Origin: JAEUWI01 sp942492815
GTDB taxonomy: Bacteria > Hydrogenedentota > Hydrogenedentia > Hydrogenedentales > JAEUWI01
Length of the DNA: 64,000 bases
NCBI GenBank assembly: GCA_942492815.1
Contig: OW818658.1
Location: 1,922,001 to 1,986,000, forward strand
Direction of reading: 5' to 3'
How positions within the stretch are numbered: position 1 is the stretch's first letter; each line of letters starts with the position of its first letter. A model generated the notes under the pieces. The model was not told the DNA's origin and did not search any database. It saw nothing but the letters and a program-made list of their open reading frames with translations. Positions 10,301-18,725 of the stretch are shown here, one piece after another. The position numbers and the translations under genes were made by a program.

Positions 10301-10977
10301 TCATTCACGCCGCCTATCCATCGGTAGCCCGCGCCCTGGCGGAGAAGTACAGCCCCGATGTCTTGCTGGTCGACACCGAGGCCGGCCCCCTCGGCAGCGT
10401 GGTGGTGGAAGAAATCGTCAACACGCCGGCCGCGGTCGGCGTGCCGGTAATTCTGTTGACCAACGACGATACCCTCTATGCGAAGTACGAGTCCCGGGTC
10501 GCCGCGCGCATCCGGCGTGGCTTTCGCAAGAGCACCCTCCTCAGCGGGATCCACTACGCGCTGAGCCACGGCGTGCCGGGCTTCGACCAGTTGGGCGACA
10601 AGGTGCTTTGCGTGGATGATGACCAGGAAATCGGCATCTTCATCTCGCGATGTCTGGAAAATGAAGGCTACCCTACCGAACGATGTAACAATGGTGAAGA
10701 CGCCCTGGAGAAAGTGGCCAACGGCGAATACTGGCTCGTGCTCCTCGACATTGCCATGCCGGGAATTGACGGCTGGGAGACCTGCCGCCGGATCAAATCC
10801 AATGCCGCGATTTCCGGTATCAAGGTCTACATGGTCACCGCGAAACCGGTGGACAAAAGCCTCTCGCAGTTGCACGAATGCGGTGCCGACGGTTACCTGA
10901 TCAAACCATTCAAAGCCGACGATCTGTTGGGGCTGGTGCAGAGCTACCGGCCCGGAAAGAAATCCGCGCCCACATGA
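7378..10977 (+). CDS. Hybrid sensor histidine kinase (periplasmic sensor, HAMP, PAS, GAF, kinase, two receivers)
   Basis: The protein has about 1200 residues. From the ATG at 7378 the order is: membrane helix (about 16-38), a periplasmic sensor of about 260 residues, second helix (about 301-325), HAMP, PAS (about 385-500), GAF (about 515-670), HisKA with NVSHELRTP and phospho-acceptor His712, and HATPase with NNLLSNAVKF, DTGIGIP and GGTGIGLA. A divergent receiver-like domain follows (LLVDTEAG near residue 1000), then a canonical receiver with VDDDQE and Asp1124. It should autophosphorylate in response to an unknown envelope signal and pass phosphate through its receivers, perhaps to the HTH-receiver protein upstream. 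The start is uncertain: in-frame GTG codons at 7315 and 7342 are possible, none with a strong ribosome site. Confidence 0.9.
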   Translation: MFKRQSRGGIERKFITSILWVGVIPMALALVSGYVLARENQKNAVRINLETAARLRTEGIQLAVMARCQRTARAARDPELIRTITLASSSLAQSDLLAALQQLKELAAGVGDGRAEFSAYDRSGVLLGSTCEIPPTQSHPEWEGELLGTMPVAFDVTEHILSVATPVKVGGNVQPMGFLVEDQGVRDVLGNLAEQTWPVALEEEEKFEIVAPAGGGTFVTHYIAEIGNDTSQSGTASRPTDPALAQYLSEFPREDSGALLLNDYRGHGTAMAAVVAFHRLLPGTQIYLLSYRSAYDVYENINIAAVLTLVFSSLIIGLFCIIAYRNVHNNVIRPVSLLNEGAQIIRQGDLELKLVIGTGDEIEELAMSFNKMASALRTNINQLEESEERYRNLITSMRDGIYQTNTEGRLTLINPAGVQILGFKNAASVVGLNLRELFLERMDYARVTGELERHRFVERARVWMKRPDDRTICVELSANRIFGESGTFIGMEGTFRDVTQNVVLEQEARERSDRITAINQIANTINSSLEAGRVYESIVVEVRKLITFDYAEVVLLNPQNDTLETHHLWPEPTSGDMPADRSDGGPKCALWVAREKKVLCVGDLRKGNSPFASEFPEEIRSCLCLPLYATERIIGTLNLGAKGVAAFGRHEIEISEQMTPHVAVAIRNAQLLENLQHSLEEVTLARERLHEMNDELKTLDELKTNLLSNVSHELRTPLVAVMGYTDMILNGKVGPINEVQSDYLGISLRNIEKLVTLIENLLDFSRLHRGAEELVFDTFDLVDCARTSMEIIKPVSDSRDIALDLFALEGPVLVEGDKGKMGQVFNNLLSNAVKFNEGGGKVSVEIKFDGAQASVSVSDTGIGIPEEALDKIFTRFYQYDGSSTRKYGGTGIGLAIAQDIMRLHGSRITVISDVGKGTTFNFVLPLSMSQHPDRSNAGPNPPLPTETHLLVELVTQDRALSAQIRNLLLSEGMDVIHAAYPSVARALAEKYSPDVLLVDTEAGPLGSVVVEEIVNTPAAVGVPVILLTNDDTLYAKYESRVAARIRRGFRKSTLLSGIHYALSHGVPGFDQLGDKVLCVDDDQEIGIFISRCLENEGYPTERCNNGEDALEKVANGEYWLVLLDIAMPGIDGWETCRRIKSNAAISGIKVYMVTAKPVDKSLSQLHECGADGYLIKPFKADDLLGLVQSYRPGKKSAPT

Positions 10978-11032
10978 CGCCCGGCGGGAGTCGGCAGGTA
11001 TTCTGTACGGCAGACAAACTTGGAGAAACGAC

Positions 11033-11917
11033 ATGCGTACGATTTTATCCCTCGCCTTGCTGTTGGCGTTTGCGGCACAGGCAGAATCGCCTCTGGTGGA
11101 CAGTGCCGGAGTTGCGACGCTTGCGAATGCGCTTTTTGTGGATGTGCGGGATGCTGAATCCTTCGCGGCGGGTCATATACCCGGCGCGGCAAACCTTGAC
11201 GTGGATTCGCTGTCCGAGACCCGTGATGGCGTGATTGGCATGCTTAAGTCCCATGACGATCTCGTGGCGCTTTTTGCCGGGGCGGGGCTCGAGATCGAAA
11301 AGACGCTGGTCGTCTATGGCGGTCTGGAAGACGCTGGCGAAGTAAAAGGCGTCACGCGACTCTTCTGGGCCTTAGAGCATTCGGGATATGCCGATGTACG
11401 CTTGCTCGACGGCGGCCTGGCGAAATGGAAAGCGGAGGGAGGCGTTCCCGAAACGGGGCCGACCAAGGTTTCCCCGCTGGTAAAGCTTGAGAGCCTCGCG
11501 GCGTTGAAGCGCGCCGAATCCCGTGTCGTAGACATGAAGCAACTCACTACGGCCATGGACCGTGGCACGGCACTTGTGGTGGACCTGCGCTCGAAAGATG
11601 AGTATACGGGCGCAAAGAAGAAGGACTTTGTTCAGAGTGCGGGACATATTCCCGGTGCGAAGAGCAAGCCCGCCACGTCCTTTGTCGAAGGGGACTATTT
11701 TACCTTCAAGTCCCCGGAAAAGATTCGGGAAATGATTGGAACGGGCGCACCGGCGGGAAAGAAGCCCGTGATAACCTATTGCAACAGCGGCCGCGATGCC
11801 ACGGTGGGTTATGTCGCCTATCGCATCGCGGGTTTCAAAGACATCGCCGTCTACGACGGATCCATGGCGGAGTGGGGGAACGATGCCTCCTGTCCCGTGG
11901 CGGAAGGCGAAGAGTAA
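11033..11917 (+). CDS. Exported two-domain rhodanese (thiosulfate sulfurtransferase-like)
   Basis: The 294-residue protein starts with a clear signal peptide (MRTILSLALLLAFAAQA). The N-terminal rhodanese domain has FVDVRDAESFAAGHIPGA but no cysteine at its active loop. The C-terminal domain has VDLRSKDEY, GHIPGAKS and the active loop YCNSGRDA with Cys250. Inactive-active tandem domains are usual for this family, which moves sulfane sulfur from thiosulfate or mercaptopyruvate to acceptors. Export implies a periplasmic role, possibly sulfur recycling or cyanide detoxification. GGAGA precedes the ATG. It lies 55 bases after the hybrid kinase on the same strand; co-transcription is possible but unproven. 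Confidence 0.88.
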   Translation: MRTILSLALLLAFAAQAESPLVDSAGVATLANALFVDVRDAESFAAGHIPGAANLDVDSLSETRDGVIGMLKSHDDLVALFAGAGLEIEKTLVVYGGLEDAGEVKGVTRLFWALEHSGYADVRLLDGGLAKWKAEGGVPETGPTKVSPLVKLESLAALKRAESRVVDMKQLTTAMDRGTALVVDLRSKDEYTGAKKKDFVQSAGHIPGAKSKPATSFVEGDYFTFKSPEKIREMIGTGAPAGKKPVITYCNSGRDATVGYVAYRIAGFKDIAVYDGSMAEWGNDASCPVAEGEE

Positions 11918-11972
11918 TTTACAACGGTTCACCGCCCGATAGCCGTCGGTGAAAATAAAGGATAGATATCGG

Positions 11973-13142
11973 ATGCAGTACAGAAGATTTGGCAAGACGG
12001 AACTCCAGATCCCGGTGATCAGTTGCGGCGGCATGCGCTACCAGCAGTCCTGGAAAGACTACGAGACCGACAAGGTTACGCCCGAAAACCAGAAGAATCT
12101 CGAAGCGTGCATTCACCGCGCGGTGGAGCTGGGCGTCAATCACATCGAGACCGCCCGGGGCTATGGCACCAGCGAATACCAGTTGGGCAAGATACTTCCC
12201 AGCTTTCAGCGCGACAAGATCATCGTCCAGACCAAAGTGGGCCCCAGCGCCGACGTGTCGAAGTTCGTCGAGGAGTTTGAGAAGTCCATGGGCCTGCTTC
12301 AGCTCGACTATGTGGACATCTTTTCGTTTCACGGTGTGAATACGCCCGAATGCCTCGAAAATACGAAGAAGTGCATGGACACCGCCCTGCAGTGGAAAAA
12401 GGAAGGCCGGATTCGCGATATCGGCTTTTCCACCCATGGCCCCCTCAGCCTGATCATGGACGCGATCAAGACGGACCTGTTCGAGCATGTGAACCTGCAC
12501 TGGTACTACATCTTCCAGAACAACTGGCCCGCAGTGCTCGAAGCGACCAAGCGCGATATGGGTGTATTCATCATTTCGCCCAACGATAAGGGCGGTCTGC
12601 TCTACAAGCCCAGCCAGAAGCTCATCGAGCTCTGCGCGCCCCTCCATCCCATGGTCTTTAACGGCCTCTTCTGTCTCGCGCGGCCCGAGGTGCACACGCT
12701 GAGCTGCGGCGTTTCCTGCCCCGAAGACTTCGACATTCACATGGAAACGGTCCGACTGATGGACCAGGCCGCCGAACACATCGCACCCATCGAAGCGCGC
12801 CTCCACGAGGCCCTCGTAGCACAACTGGGAGAAGACTGGGTCGCGAAATGGGAAGATGGCCTCCCCGAATGGGACGAGACCCCCGGCGACGTGAACATCC
12901 CCGTCGTCCTGCGCCTCTGGAACTACGCCAAGGCCTTCGACATGGTGGAATACGGCAAAATGCGCTACGGCCTCCTTGGCAACGGCGGACATTGGTTCCC
13001 CGGCAAGAAGCTCGAAGGCGTTGATCTCGAAGCGGTCACGGCGACCGTGGCGAAGCATCCTTTTGCTTCCGTCATCCCCGAGCGTCTCCAGGAAGCCCAC
13101 GCGCTGCTCAAGGGCGAAGAGAAAAAGCGGTTGCAGGAATAA
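11973..13142 (+). CDS. Aldo/keto reductase
   Basis: The predicted protein has 389 residues. The start at 11973 gives the typical opening MQYRRFGKTELQIPV, with AAAGGAT about 12 bases upstream; an in-frame GTG at 11949 has no ribosome site. The TIM-barrel features include HIETARGYGTSEYQLG (catalytic Tyr), IVQTKVG (Lys), IFSFHGVN (His) and IGFSTHG. The position usually held by the catalytic Asp appears as Glu. The C-terminal part (about 290-389) lacks the cysteines seen in ferredoxin-tailed relatives. It probably reduces a sugar or other aldehyde with NAD(P)H in the cytosol. It stands just upstream of the sulfatase/glycosidase group, so a sugar substrate is plausible but not shown. Confidence 0.85.
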   Translation: MQYRRFGKTELQIPVISCGGMRYQQSWKDYETDKVTPENQKNLEACIHRAVELGVNHIETARGYGTSEYQLGKILPSFQRDKIIVQTKVGPSADVSKFVEEFEKSMGLLQLDYVDIFSFHGVNTPECLENTKKCMDTALQWKKEGRIRDIGFSTHGPLSLIMDAIKTDLFEHVNLHWYYIFQNNWPAVLEATKRDMGVFIISPNDKGGLLYKPSQKLIELCAPLHPMVFNGLFCLARPEVHTLSCGVSCPEDFDIHMETVRLMDQAAEHIAPIEARLHEALVAQLGEDWVAKWEDGLPEWDETPGDVNIPVVLRLWNYAKAFDMVEYGKMRYGLLGNGGHWFPGKKLEGVDLEAVTATVAKHPFASVIPERLQEAHALLKGEEKKRLQE

Positions 13143-13173
13143 TTGAACACACCGATTCATTCCGAACGCAAAA

Positions 13174-13220
13174 TTGGACGTGGCGTCGCCTGGCAGGCTG
13201 CGCCACTGCGCCACGTCCAA
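13174..13220. repeat. Intergenic hairpin, perfect 12-bp stem
   Basis: TTGGACGTGGCG (13174-13185) and CGCCACGTCCAA (13209-13220) are exact reverse complements separated by 23 bases. The hairpin lies 32 bases after the aldo/keto reductase stop and 118 bases before the first sulfatase start. There is no U tract, so it is not a classical terminator. It may protect the upstream transcript end or bind a regulator. Confidence 0.6.
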
Positions 13221-13338
13221 CTTGACCTCCCGCCCCATGATCCGTATTCTCTCCTTTGGCTACTATCACCTCAAAAGCGCCCTGTAGAGAGTTTACTGAG
13301 CAATCGAAGCCGACGGTGGTCGGCCAATGGAGGTTGGT

Positions 13339-14913
13339 ATGGGCAGTCTGTTCATGCGTTGTCGTTCTTTTTCCGTTCTGGTTCTGCTGTTTTTTCTCGT
13401 ATTGACCCCAAGGGTGTTCGCAGAAGACCGTCCCAACATCCTCCTTGCCATTTCCGACGACCAGTCCTTCTACCACACTTCCAAGGCGGGCTATCCCGCC
13501 ATCCAGACACCGGCCTTCGACCGCATCGCGAATGAAGGCGTCTATTTCACCCACGCCGTCACGTCTTCGCCCGGGTGCAGTCCTTCACGGGCCGCGTTGC
13601 TGACGGGTCGCTATTGCTGGCAACTGGAAGAAGCGGGAACCCATGCGAGCAGTTTCTCCACGAAATATATGACCTATCCCGACCTCCTTGAAGCGGCGGG
13701 CTATTTCGTGGGTTTCACCGGTAAGGGGTGGGGACCAGGCGACTTCAAGGCATCGGGCCGCTCGCGAAATCCGGCGGGTTCCGAGTTTGCGGATAAGACG
13801 ATGGCCTCGCCCGAGGGGATCAATTCAAATGACTATGCGGCGAATTTTGGCGACTTTCTGAAGACGCGTACACCAGGGCAACCTTTCTGCTTCTGGTATG
13901 GCGGCAAGGAGCCGCACCGCACCTACAAGGAAGGTATCGGCCTTGAGCAGGGCAAGCGCCTTGAGGACGCCAGCGTGCCGGGCTTCCTGCCCGATACCCC
14001 GGAGATTCGCAGCGACCTGCTGGACTACTGCACGGAGATAGAATGGTTCGACGCGCATCTGGGCCGCATGATCGCAATGCTGGAGCAGGCGGGGGAGCTG
14101 GACAACACGATTATTATTGTGACGGCCGATAATGGCATGTCCTTTCCACGCGGCAAAGCCAATGTTTATGAAGCGGGCATACGGATGCCGCTGGCGATTC
14201 GCTGGGGCGCGAAGGTGCCCGGCGGTCGCACGAGCGACGACCTGATCAGCCTTACGGATCTGGCGCCGACCCTGCTGGAGGCGGCGGGCGTAACGCACCC
14301 CTGCGCAACGGGCGACGCTCCGCCCATGGTTGGCAAGAGCATGCTGGCGTTGCTCACCAGCGGGAAGTCGGGCGTGGTCGAGCCATCGCGCGATGCAGTC
14401 TTCAGCGCGCGGGAGCGTCACTCGTCCTCGCGTTACAACAACTGGGGCTACCCCCAGCGGGGCATCCGAACTGCGGAGTATCTCTATGTGCGGAATTTCC
14501 ACCCGGACCGCTGGCCCGCCGGGGACCCGCAGAAATACGGGACGGGCAAGAAGCCGGATGATCTGAGCCAGCTCGGTCCCATGCACGGCGCCTATCACGA
14601 TATCGACGCGGGGCCCTCGCTGACGTACCTCGTGGAAGGACACGACGATCCTTCGATTCGAAAGTACCTGGATCTCGCCGTGGGTAAGCGCCCTGCTGAA
14701 GAGCTGTATGCCATCAACACCGATCCCGATTGCCTGGTGAACCTCGCGGTCCATCCCGATTTCGCCAAAGTGAAGCGGGAACTTTCGACGAAGCTTGACG
14801 CCTTTCTCAAAGAGACGGGCGATCCCCGTGCCACGGGAGATGGCGAGGTTTTTGAAACCTACCCGCGCTTCAGCGCGGTCAGGAAGTTCCCGGAGCCGGA
14901 AACGGCGAAGTAG
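13339..14913 (+). CDS. Exported sulfatase, possibly heparan N-sulfatase-like
   Basis: The product has 524 residues from the ATG at 13339, chosen because GGAGG lies 5 bases upstream. The first 27 residues form a signal peptide ending VFA. The sulfatase domain carries NILLAISDDQS (metal ligands) and the formylglycine motif C80-S-P-S-R in GCSPSRAALLTG. The downstream TGKGWGPGDF replaces the common GKWH; I associate this variant with N-sulfoglucosamine sulfohydrolase-like enzymes of Planctomycetes. Later landmarks are EIEWFDAHLG and VTADNGMSFPRGK. The enzyme should remove sulfate from a glycan in the periplasm or outside the cell after Cys is converted to formylglycine. A second sulfatase and a glycosidase follow on the same strand. 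Confidence 0.9.
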   Translation: MGSLFMRCRSFSVLVLLFFLVLTPRVFAEDRPNILLAISDDQSFYHTSKAGYPAIQTPAFDRIANEGVYFTHAVTSSPGCSPSRAALLTGRYCWQLEEAGTHASSFSTKYMTYPDLLEAAGYFVGFTGKGWGPGDFKASGRSRNPAGSEFADKTMASPEGINSNDYAANFGDFLKTRTPGQPFCFWYGGKEPHRTYKEGIGLEQGKRLEDASVPGFLPDTPEIRSDLLDYCTEIEWFDAHLGRMIAMLEQAGELDNTIIIVTADNGMSFPRGKANVYEAGIRMPLAIRWGAKVPGGRTSDDLISLTDLAPTLLEAAGVTHPCATGDAPPMVGKSMLALLTSGKSGVVEPSRDAVFSARERHSSSRYNNWGYPQRGIRTAEYLYVRNFHPDRWPAGDPQKYGTGKKPDDLSQLGPMHGAYHDIDAGPSLTYLVEGHDDPSIRKYLDLAVGKRPAEELYAINTDPDCLVNLAVHPDFAKVKRELSTKLDAFLKETGDPRATGDGEVFETYPRFSAVRKFPEPETAK

Positions 14914-14920
14914 GGTTGAA

Positions 14921-15028
14921 TGGACAATGTGGACGGAGTGGACCAGGTGGACGGAGTAGACCGAGAGGGCGGTATAGAGCGTCATGCAAAGTATATTGTC
15001 CAGCTTGTCCACTCCGTCCACTCTGTCC
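14921..15028. repeat. 9-bp-period inverted repeat between the two sulfatase genes
   Basis: The left arm (14921-14965) consists of five 9-base units of the form TGGACNNNG, for example TGGACGGAG. The right arm (14996-15028) carries the reverse complement, with units such as CTCCGTCCA. The arms can pair over more than 25 bases around a loop of about 30 bases. The tract begins 8 bases after the first sulfatase stop and ends about 50 bases before the TTG start of the second. Related short-period palindromes occur at 22401-22461, 36907-37220 and 38446-38564. Confidence 0.7.
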
Positions 15029-15080
15029 GATAAATGCATCTGCCAACTTATCGGGCGGGCATCCGCCGCGGAGCATACCG

Positions 15081-16637
15081 TTGAAGAATCTCGCCATACT
15101 CATCGTCCTTGGCCTGGCGGCGCTTCCCGCCGCCGCCGCACCGCGCCCGAACATCGTCCTGATCATGGCGGACGACATGGGCTACTCGGACATCGGGTGT
15201 TACGGCGGCGAAATCCGAACGCCCAACCTGGATAAGCTCGCTTCGGAAGGGCTTCGATTTACGCAGTTTTACAACGCGGCGCGCTGCTGTCCCACGCGCG
15301 CTTCATTGCTCACCGGGCTTTATCCACACCAGGCGGGTATGGGCGGCATGGTTAACAGCAAGACGGGCACCGGCCCTTACCAAGGCTACCTGAACGACCA
15401 GTGCGTAACCATGGCGGAAGTGCTGAAGGAAGCGGGCTACACCACACTGATGTCGGGCAAGTGGCACGTGGGCGAGGATAGGCCCCACTGGCCGGTCGAT
15501 CGGGGCTTTGATCGCTACTTCGGCCTGATCGGCGGCGCGATGAACTATTTCGACATCAAGCAGGTGAAGAATCCCGGTGAGGTGCGCAAATTCGCCATCG
15601 ACGGGGATGCCTATGACCCGCCGAATAAGGACTGGTATCTCACCGACGCGATTACCGATAGCGCCGTGGCCTACCTCAGGGAATACGGCGGCAAAGAGAA
15701 TCCTTTCTTCCTCTACGTGGCCTACACCGCGCCCCACTGGCCTCTGAACGCGCTGGAGGAAGATATCCAGCGCTACCTGGGCAAGTATTCGGAAGGCTGG
15801 GATGCCCTGCGCAAGGCGCGTTACCAGCGCATGATAGAAATGGGGATTATCGATCCAGAGTGGCCTCTGCCGCCCCGTGATGGCGAGACCGTTGAGTGGG
15901 ACTCTGTGGATGACAAGGCGGACATGGATCGCCGCATGGCGGTATACGCCGCGCAGATCGATCGCATGGACCAGGGCATCGGTCGGGTGATGGCGGCGCT
16001 GAACGAGACTGGCAACGCGGAGGATACACTGGTCCTATTCTTGTCCGACAATGGCGGCTGTCATGAAGGCGGGGCGCTGGGCTTCGACAACCGCAAGAAC
16101 GGCCAGCCTGCCGGGCGTGTGGACAGCTACATGAGCTATGGCCGCTCCTGGGCCAGCGCAAGTAATACGCCCTTCCGCATGTATAAACACTGGGTTCACG
16201 AAGGGGGTATATCGACGCCCCTCATCGCGCGGTGGCCCTCGGGCATTCCTGCTCGTGGCGGCCTCACGCGACAGCCAGGCCACTTAGTGGACATCATGGC
16301 AACGGTCGTGGAGCTGGCCGGGGCGACGTATCCCCAGGCCTCCAAAGGCCAGGCCATCCTGCCAATGGAGGGGCGCAGCCTGGTGCCCGCTTTCCGCGGC
16401 GAAGTCCCGGAAGGTGAGCGGACTCTCTACTGGGAGCACATGGGCAATCGCGCGGTGCGTCAGGGGGACTGGAAACTTGTGGCCGCCAAGGGCGAGCCCT
16501 GGGAGTTGTACAACCTCCTCGAAGATCGAAGTGAGATGAAGAATCGCGTCGTAGACTTGCCGGAGAAGGCCGCGGAACTTCAGAAACTCTACGATACCTG
16601 GGCGGCGAAGGTCGGCGTGAAGGACAGCGAGGAGTAA
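15081..16637 (+). CDS. Exported arylsulfatase-type sulfatase
   Basis: The start is taken as TTG at 15081: GGAG lies 7 bases upstream and the protein then opens with a signal peptide (LKNLAILIVLGLAALPAAAA). Longer in-frame starts would translate the upstream repeat. The 518-residue product has NIVLIMADDMGYSDIGCYGG (metal site), the formylglycine motif C69-C-P-T-R in ARCCPTRASLLTG, SGKWHVG, and FLSDNGGCHEGG. These are the hallmarks of family S1 sulfatases, most like planctomycete arylsulfatases. It hydrolyses a sulfate ester outside the cytoplasm; the substrate is not predictable. It is probably co-transcribed with the previous sulfatase and the glycosidase that follows. Confidence 0.92.
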   Translation: MKNLAILIVLGLAALPAAAAPRPNIVLIMADDMGYSDIGCYGGEIRTPNLDKLASEGLRFTQFYNAARCCPTRASLLTGLYPHQAGMGGMVNSKTGTGPYQGYLNDQCVTMAEVLKEAGYTTLMSGKWHVGEDRPHWPVDRGFDRYFGLIGGAMNYFDIKQVKNPGEVRKFAIDGDAYDPPNKDWYLTDAITDSAVAYLREYGGKENPFFLYVAYTAPHWPLNALEEDIQRYLGKYSEGWDALRKARYQRMIEMGIIDPEWPLPPRDGETVEWDSVDDKADMDRRMAVYAAQIDRMDQGIGRVMAALNETGNAEDTLVLFLSDNGGCHEGGALGFDNRKNGQPAGRVDSYMSYGRSWASASNTPFRMYKHWVHEGGISTPLIARWPSGIPARGGLTRQPGHLVDIMATVVELAGATYPQASKGQAILPMEGRSLVPAFRGEVPEGERTLYWEHMGNRAVRQGDWKLVAAKGEPWELYNLLEDRSEMKNRVVDLPEKAAELQKLYDTWAAKVGVKDSEE

Positions 16638-16757
16638 GCCGTAGGCCCAGTTCGCTCCTCGTTGTGGCGTGGACGCGCTCCGAGGTGCTACGGTATTCTT
16701 CAGTGCGCAGGCCTACTCGGGGGAGCTGCCTGTATTGCCCATGGAGGTACCCCGCCC

Positions 16758-18716
16758 ATGTTGACCATCCCTGTCGGCCGCTTATTCATCATCACCGTCG
16801 CTGTGCTCTGTTCGGCCACCTGCCTGCGTACCCGGAGCGTCGAGCCCGATGTCGGCGCGGAAGCCCACGTCTTCCTCCGAGGTAAGTCCGTTCTCGTTCC
16901 CCTTCCCGATGGCCTTTCCGCACCCGCCCATTCGCTACGACTTCTGAATGAACGTATGGAAACGCTTTCCGAGTTCCCCGCGACCGGGTCGACCGCCGAT
17001 CTCGGGTCGTTGCCCGTGGGCTGGTATCGCATCGAGTTTCGGGCACAAGAAGGCGCGCTGCTCGGATTCACCACCGCCGCCGTGCTGGAGCCTGCGGTGG
17101 CGTCGCCTGCCGGCGATTCGCCCATCGCACTCGACGTGGCCCTGGCGTGGCTCGGCGCGAAGGATCAGCGCGACTGGCCCCTGATGGCCGAACTGGCGCG
17201 TCGGGCCGGCGTGGGCTGGGTGCGCGATCGTATTCACTGGCGCGAGGTGCAGGAAGCGTCGGGGGCCTTCCTGCCGCACACGAAATACGATGACAGCGCC
17301 GATATTCAGGCGGCGGCGAACCTCAAAATTCTCCAGGTCTTCCACACCCGTCCCCAGTGGGCCCTGATTCCAACCTCAGGATCGGATCGCCCCCGCACCG
17401 ACCTGCTGAAGTTGTACGTCTTCTGCAAGGGGATGGCGGAGCGTTTTCACGGGCGCGTGCAGGCCTGGGAGCCGTGGAATGAAGGCAACGCGGCCAATTT
17501 CGGGGGCTTCACGATGGACGAGCTTTGCACGCTTCAGAAAGCGGCGTGGCTGGGCTTCAAGGCGGGTGACCCCGCGCTCACCGTCTGCTGGAACCCGCTG
17601 GGCGGCATCAACCGGGCTACGCAGGTGGAGGATTTGCTGCGGAATGAAACCTGGCCTTACTTCGATGTCTACAGCATCCACTCCTACGACTGGCCCCACG
17701 GCTATGAGGGGTATTGGGCCGATTCGCGCAATGGGGCGAGCGGCCGACCTATCTGGGTTACCGAGGGCGACCGGGGAATGAACGCCGACCCAGCCTCAGC
17801 AACGGGCGATTTCACACCGGAGATGGACCGTCGCAAGGCGGAGTTTGTGACCCAGTCTTATGTCCGAAGCCTTTTCTCCGGAGCGAGTCGCCACTTTCAC
17901 TTTATCCTGGGCCATTATATGGAAGGGGAGAACCGCGTCCAGTTTGGCCTCCTTCGTGCGGACCACACGCCCCGTCCCGGTTATGTGGCCCTGGCCACCC
18001 TCGGTCGCCTGCTGGCGGATGGGCGCTGCCTGGGACGTTACGAAGTTCCAGAGAAGCGCGAGGTGAATGTGTATGCCTTTCGCGCCCGACCCGATGGTGT
18101 TGAGCGCGATGTTCTCGTGGCCTGGTGTGAGGGCGAGTTCGACTGGCCGGAGCGGGGCAGGATGAGCGCGCCGTGGCCGATTCCGGAGTCACTCCCGGTT
18201 GAGACAGCATTCGACTATCTCGGTCGACCTCTGTTGCCCCGCGCCCCTGCGGAACTGGTTGCCGCTCCGGTGTTTCTTTTGCTCCCTGCGGGATCGAGCG
18301 ACGCGCTGACGCTGCGTAAGCTCGAAGCGGTGCCAAGGCGAGACGGGAAAGCATCGCCCATCGTGCTGCAGTTCAATGCGCCGGGCATCGAGCCGGTTGT
18401 TCGCACGGTGGAGTGGACGCAGGAAGCGGCTTATGAATTTGCGCACGGCACCGACGTGAAGGCAAGCCTGACGGTCTATAATCTGGGGGATGCGAAAGCA
18501 TCCGGGACCCTGCAAATGACTTTGCACTCAACGGGCGAGACGCTGCCGGCGCGCGCCTGGGAGGTCGCCTTGGATCCCATGACGCGGCAGGAACTGTCAC
18601 TGGACCTGACCATCCCGCCCGGTGGTGAACCGCAGGATTCCTGGCTCCTGTTCACCGGTGATTTTGGTGCCGAGGGAAAGCCGGTGCTCAGTGTGCGAAA
18701 CCGACCGGCGGGTTGA
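16758..18716 (+). CDS. Clan GH-A-like glycoside hydrolase, exported
   Basis: The start at ATG 16758 has GGAGG 10 bases upstream; a GTG at 16662 would add 32 residues. The 652-residue protein opens with a hydrophobic segment and cysteines (LCSATC), suggesting a signal peptide or lipoprotein anchor. A TIM-barrel follows from about residue 125. The candidate acid/base is Glu242 in WEPWNEGN and the candidate nucleophile is Glu336 in PIWVTEGDRG, as in clan GH-A retaining glycosidases such as GH39 xylosidases/iduronidases. The C-terminal 130 residues are beta-rich and may be an accessory domain. Position after two sulfatases suggests it cuts a desulfated polysaccharide. The exact GH family is uncertain. 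Confidence 0.8.
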   Translation: MLTIPVGRLFIITVAVLCSATCLRTRSVEPDVGAEAHVFLRGKSVLVPLPDGLSAPAHSLRLLNERMETLSEFPATGSTADLGSLPVGWYRIEFRAQEGALLGFTTAAVLEPAVASPAGDSPIALDVALAWLGAKDQRDWPLMAELARRAGVGWVRDRIHWREVQEASGAFLPHTKYDDSADIQAAANLKILQVFHTRPQWALIPTSGSDRPRTDLLKLYVFCKGMAERFHGRVQAWEPWNEGNAANFGGFTMDELCTLQKAAWLGFKAGDPALTVCWNPLGGINRATQVEDLLRNETWPYFDVYSIHSYDWPHGYEGYWADSRNGASGRPIWVTEGDRGMNADPASATGDFTPEMDRRKAEFVTQSYVRSLFSGASRHFHFILGHYMEGENRVQFGLLRADHTPRPGYVALATLGRLLADGRCLGRYEVPEKREVNVYAFRARPDGVERDVLVAWCEGEFDWPERGRMSAPWPIPESLPVETAFDYLGRPLLPRAPAELVAAPVFLLLPAGSSDALTLRKLEAVPRRDGKASPIVLQFNAPGIEPVVRTVEWTQEAAYEFAHGTDVKASLTVYNLGDAKASGTLQMTLHSTGETLPARAWEVALDPMTRQELSLDLTIPPGGEPQDSWLLFTGDFGAEGKPVLSVRNRPAG

Positions 18717-18725
18717 CCTTCGGAT

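Noticed and set aside
14916..15080. N-terminal extension of the second sulfatase from ATG 14916
   Set aside because: It would translate the 9-bp repeat tract and place the signal peptide far inside the protein; TTG 15081 has a ribosome site and an immediate signal peptide.
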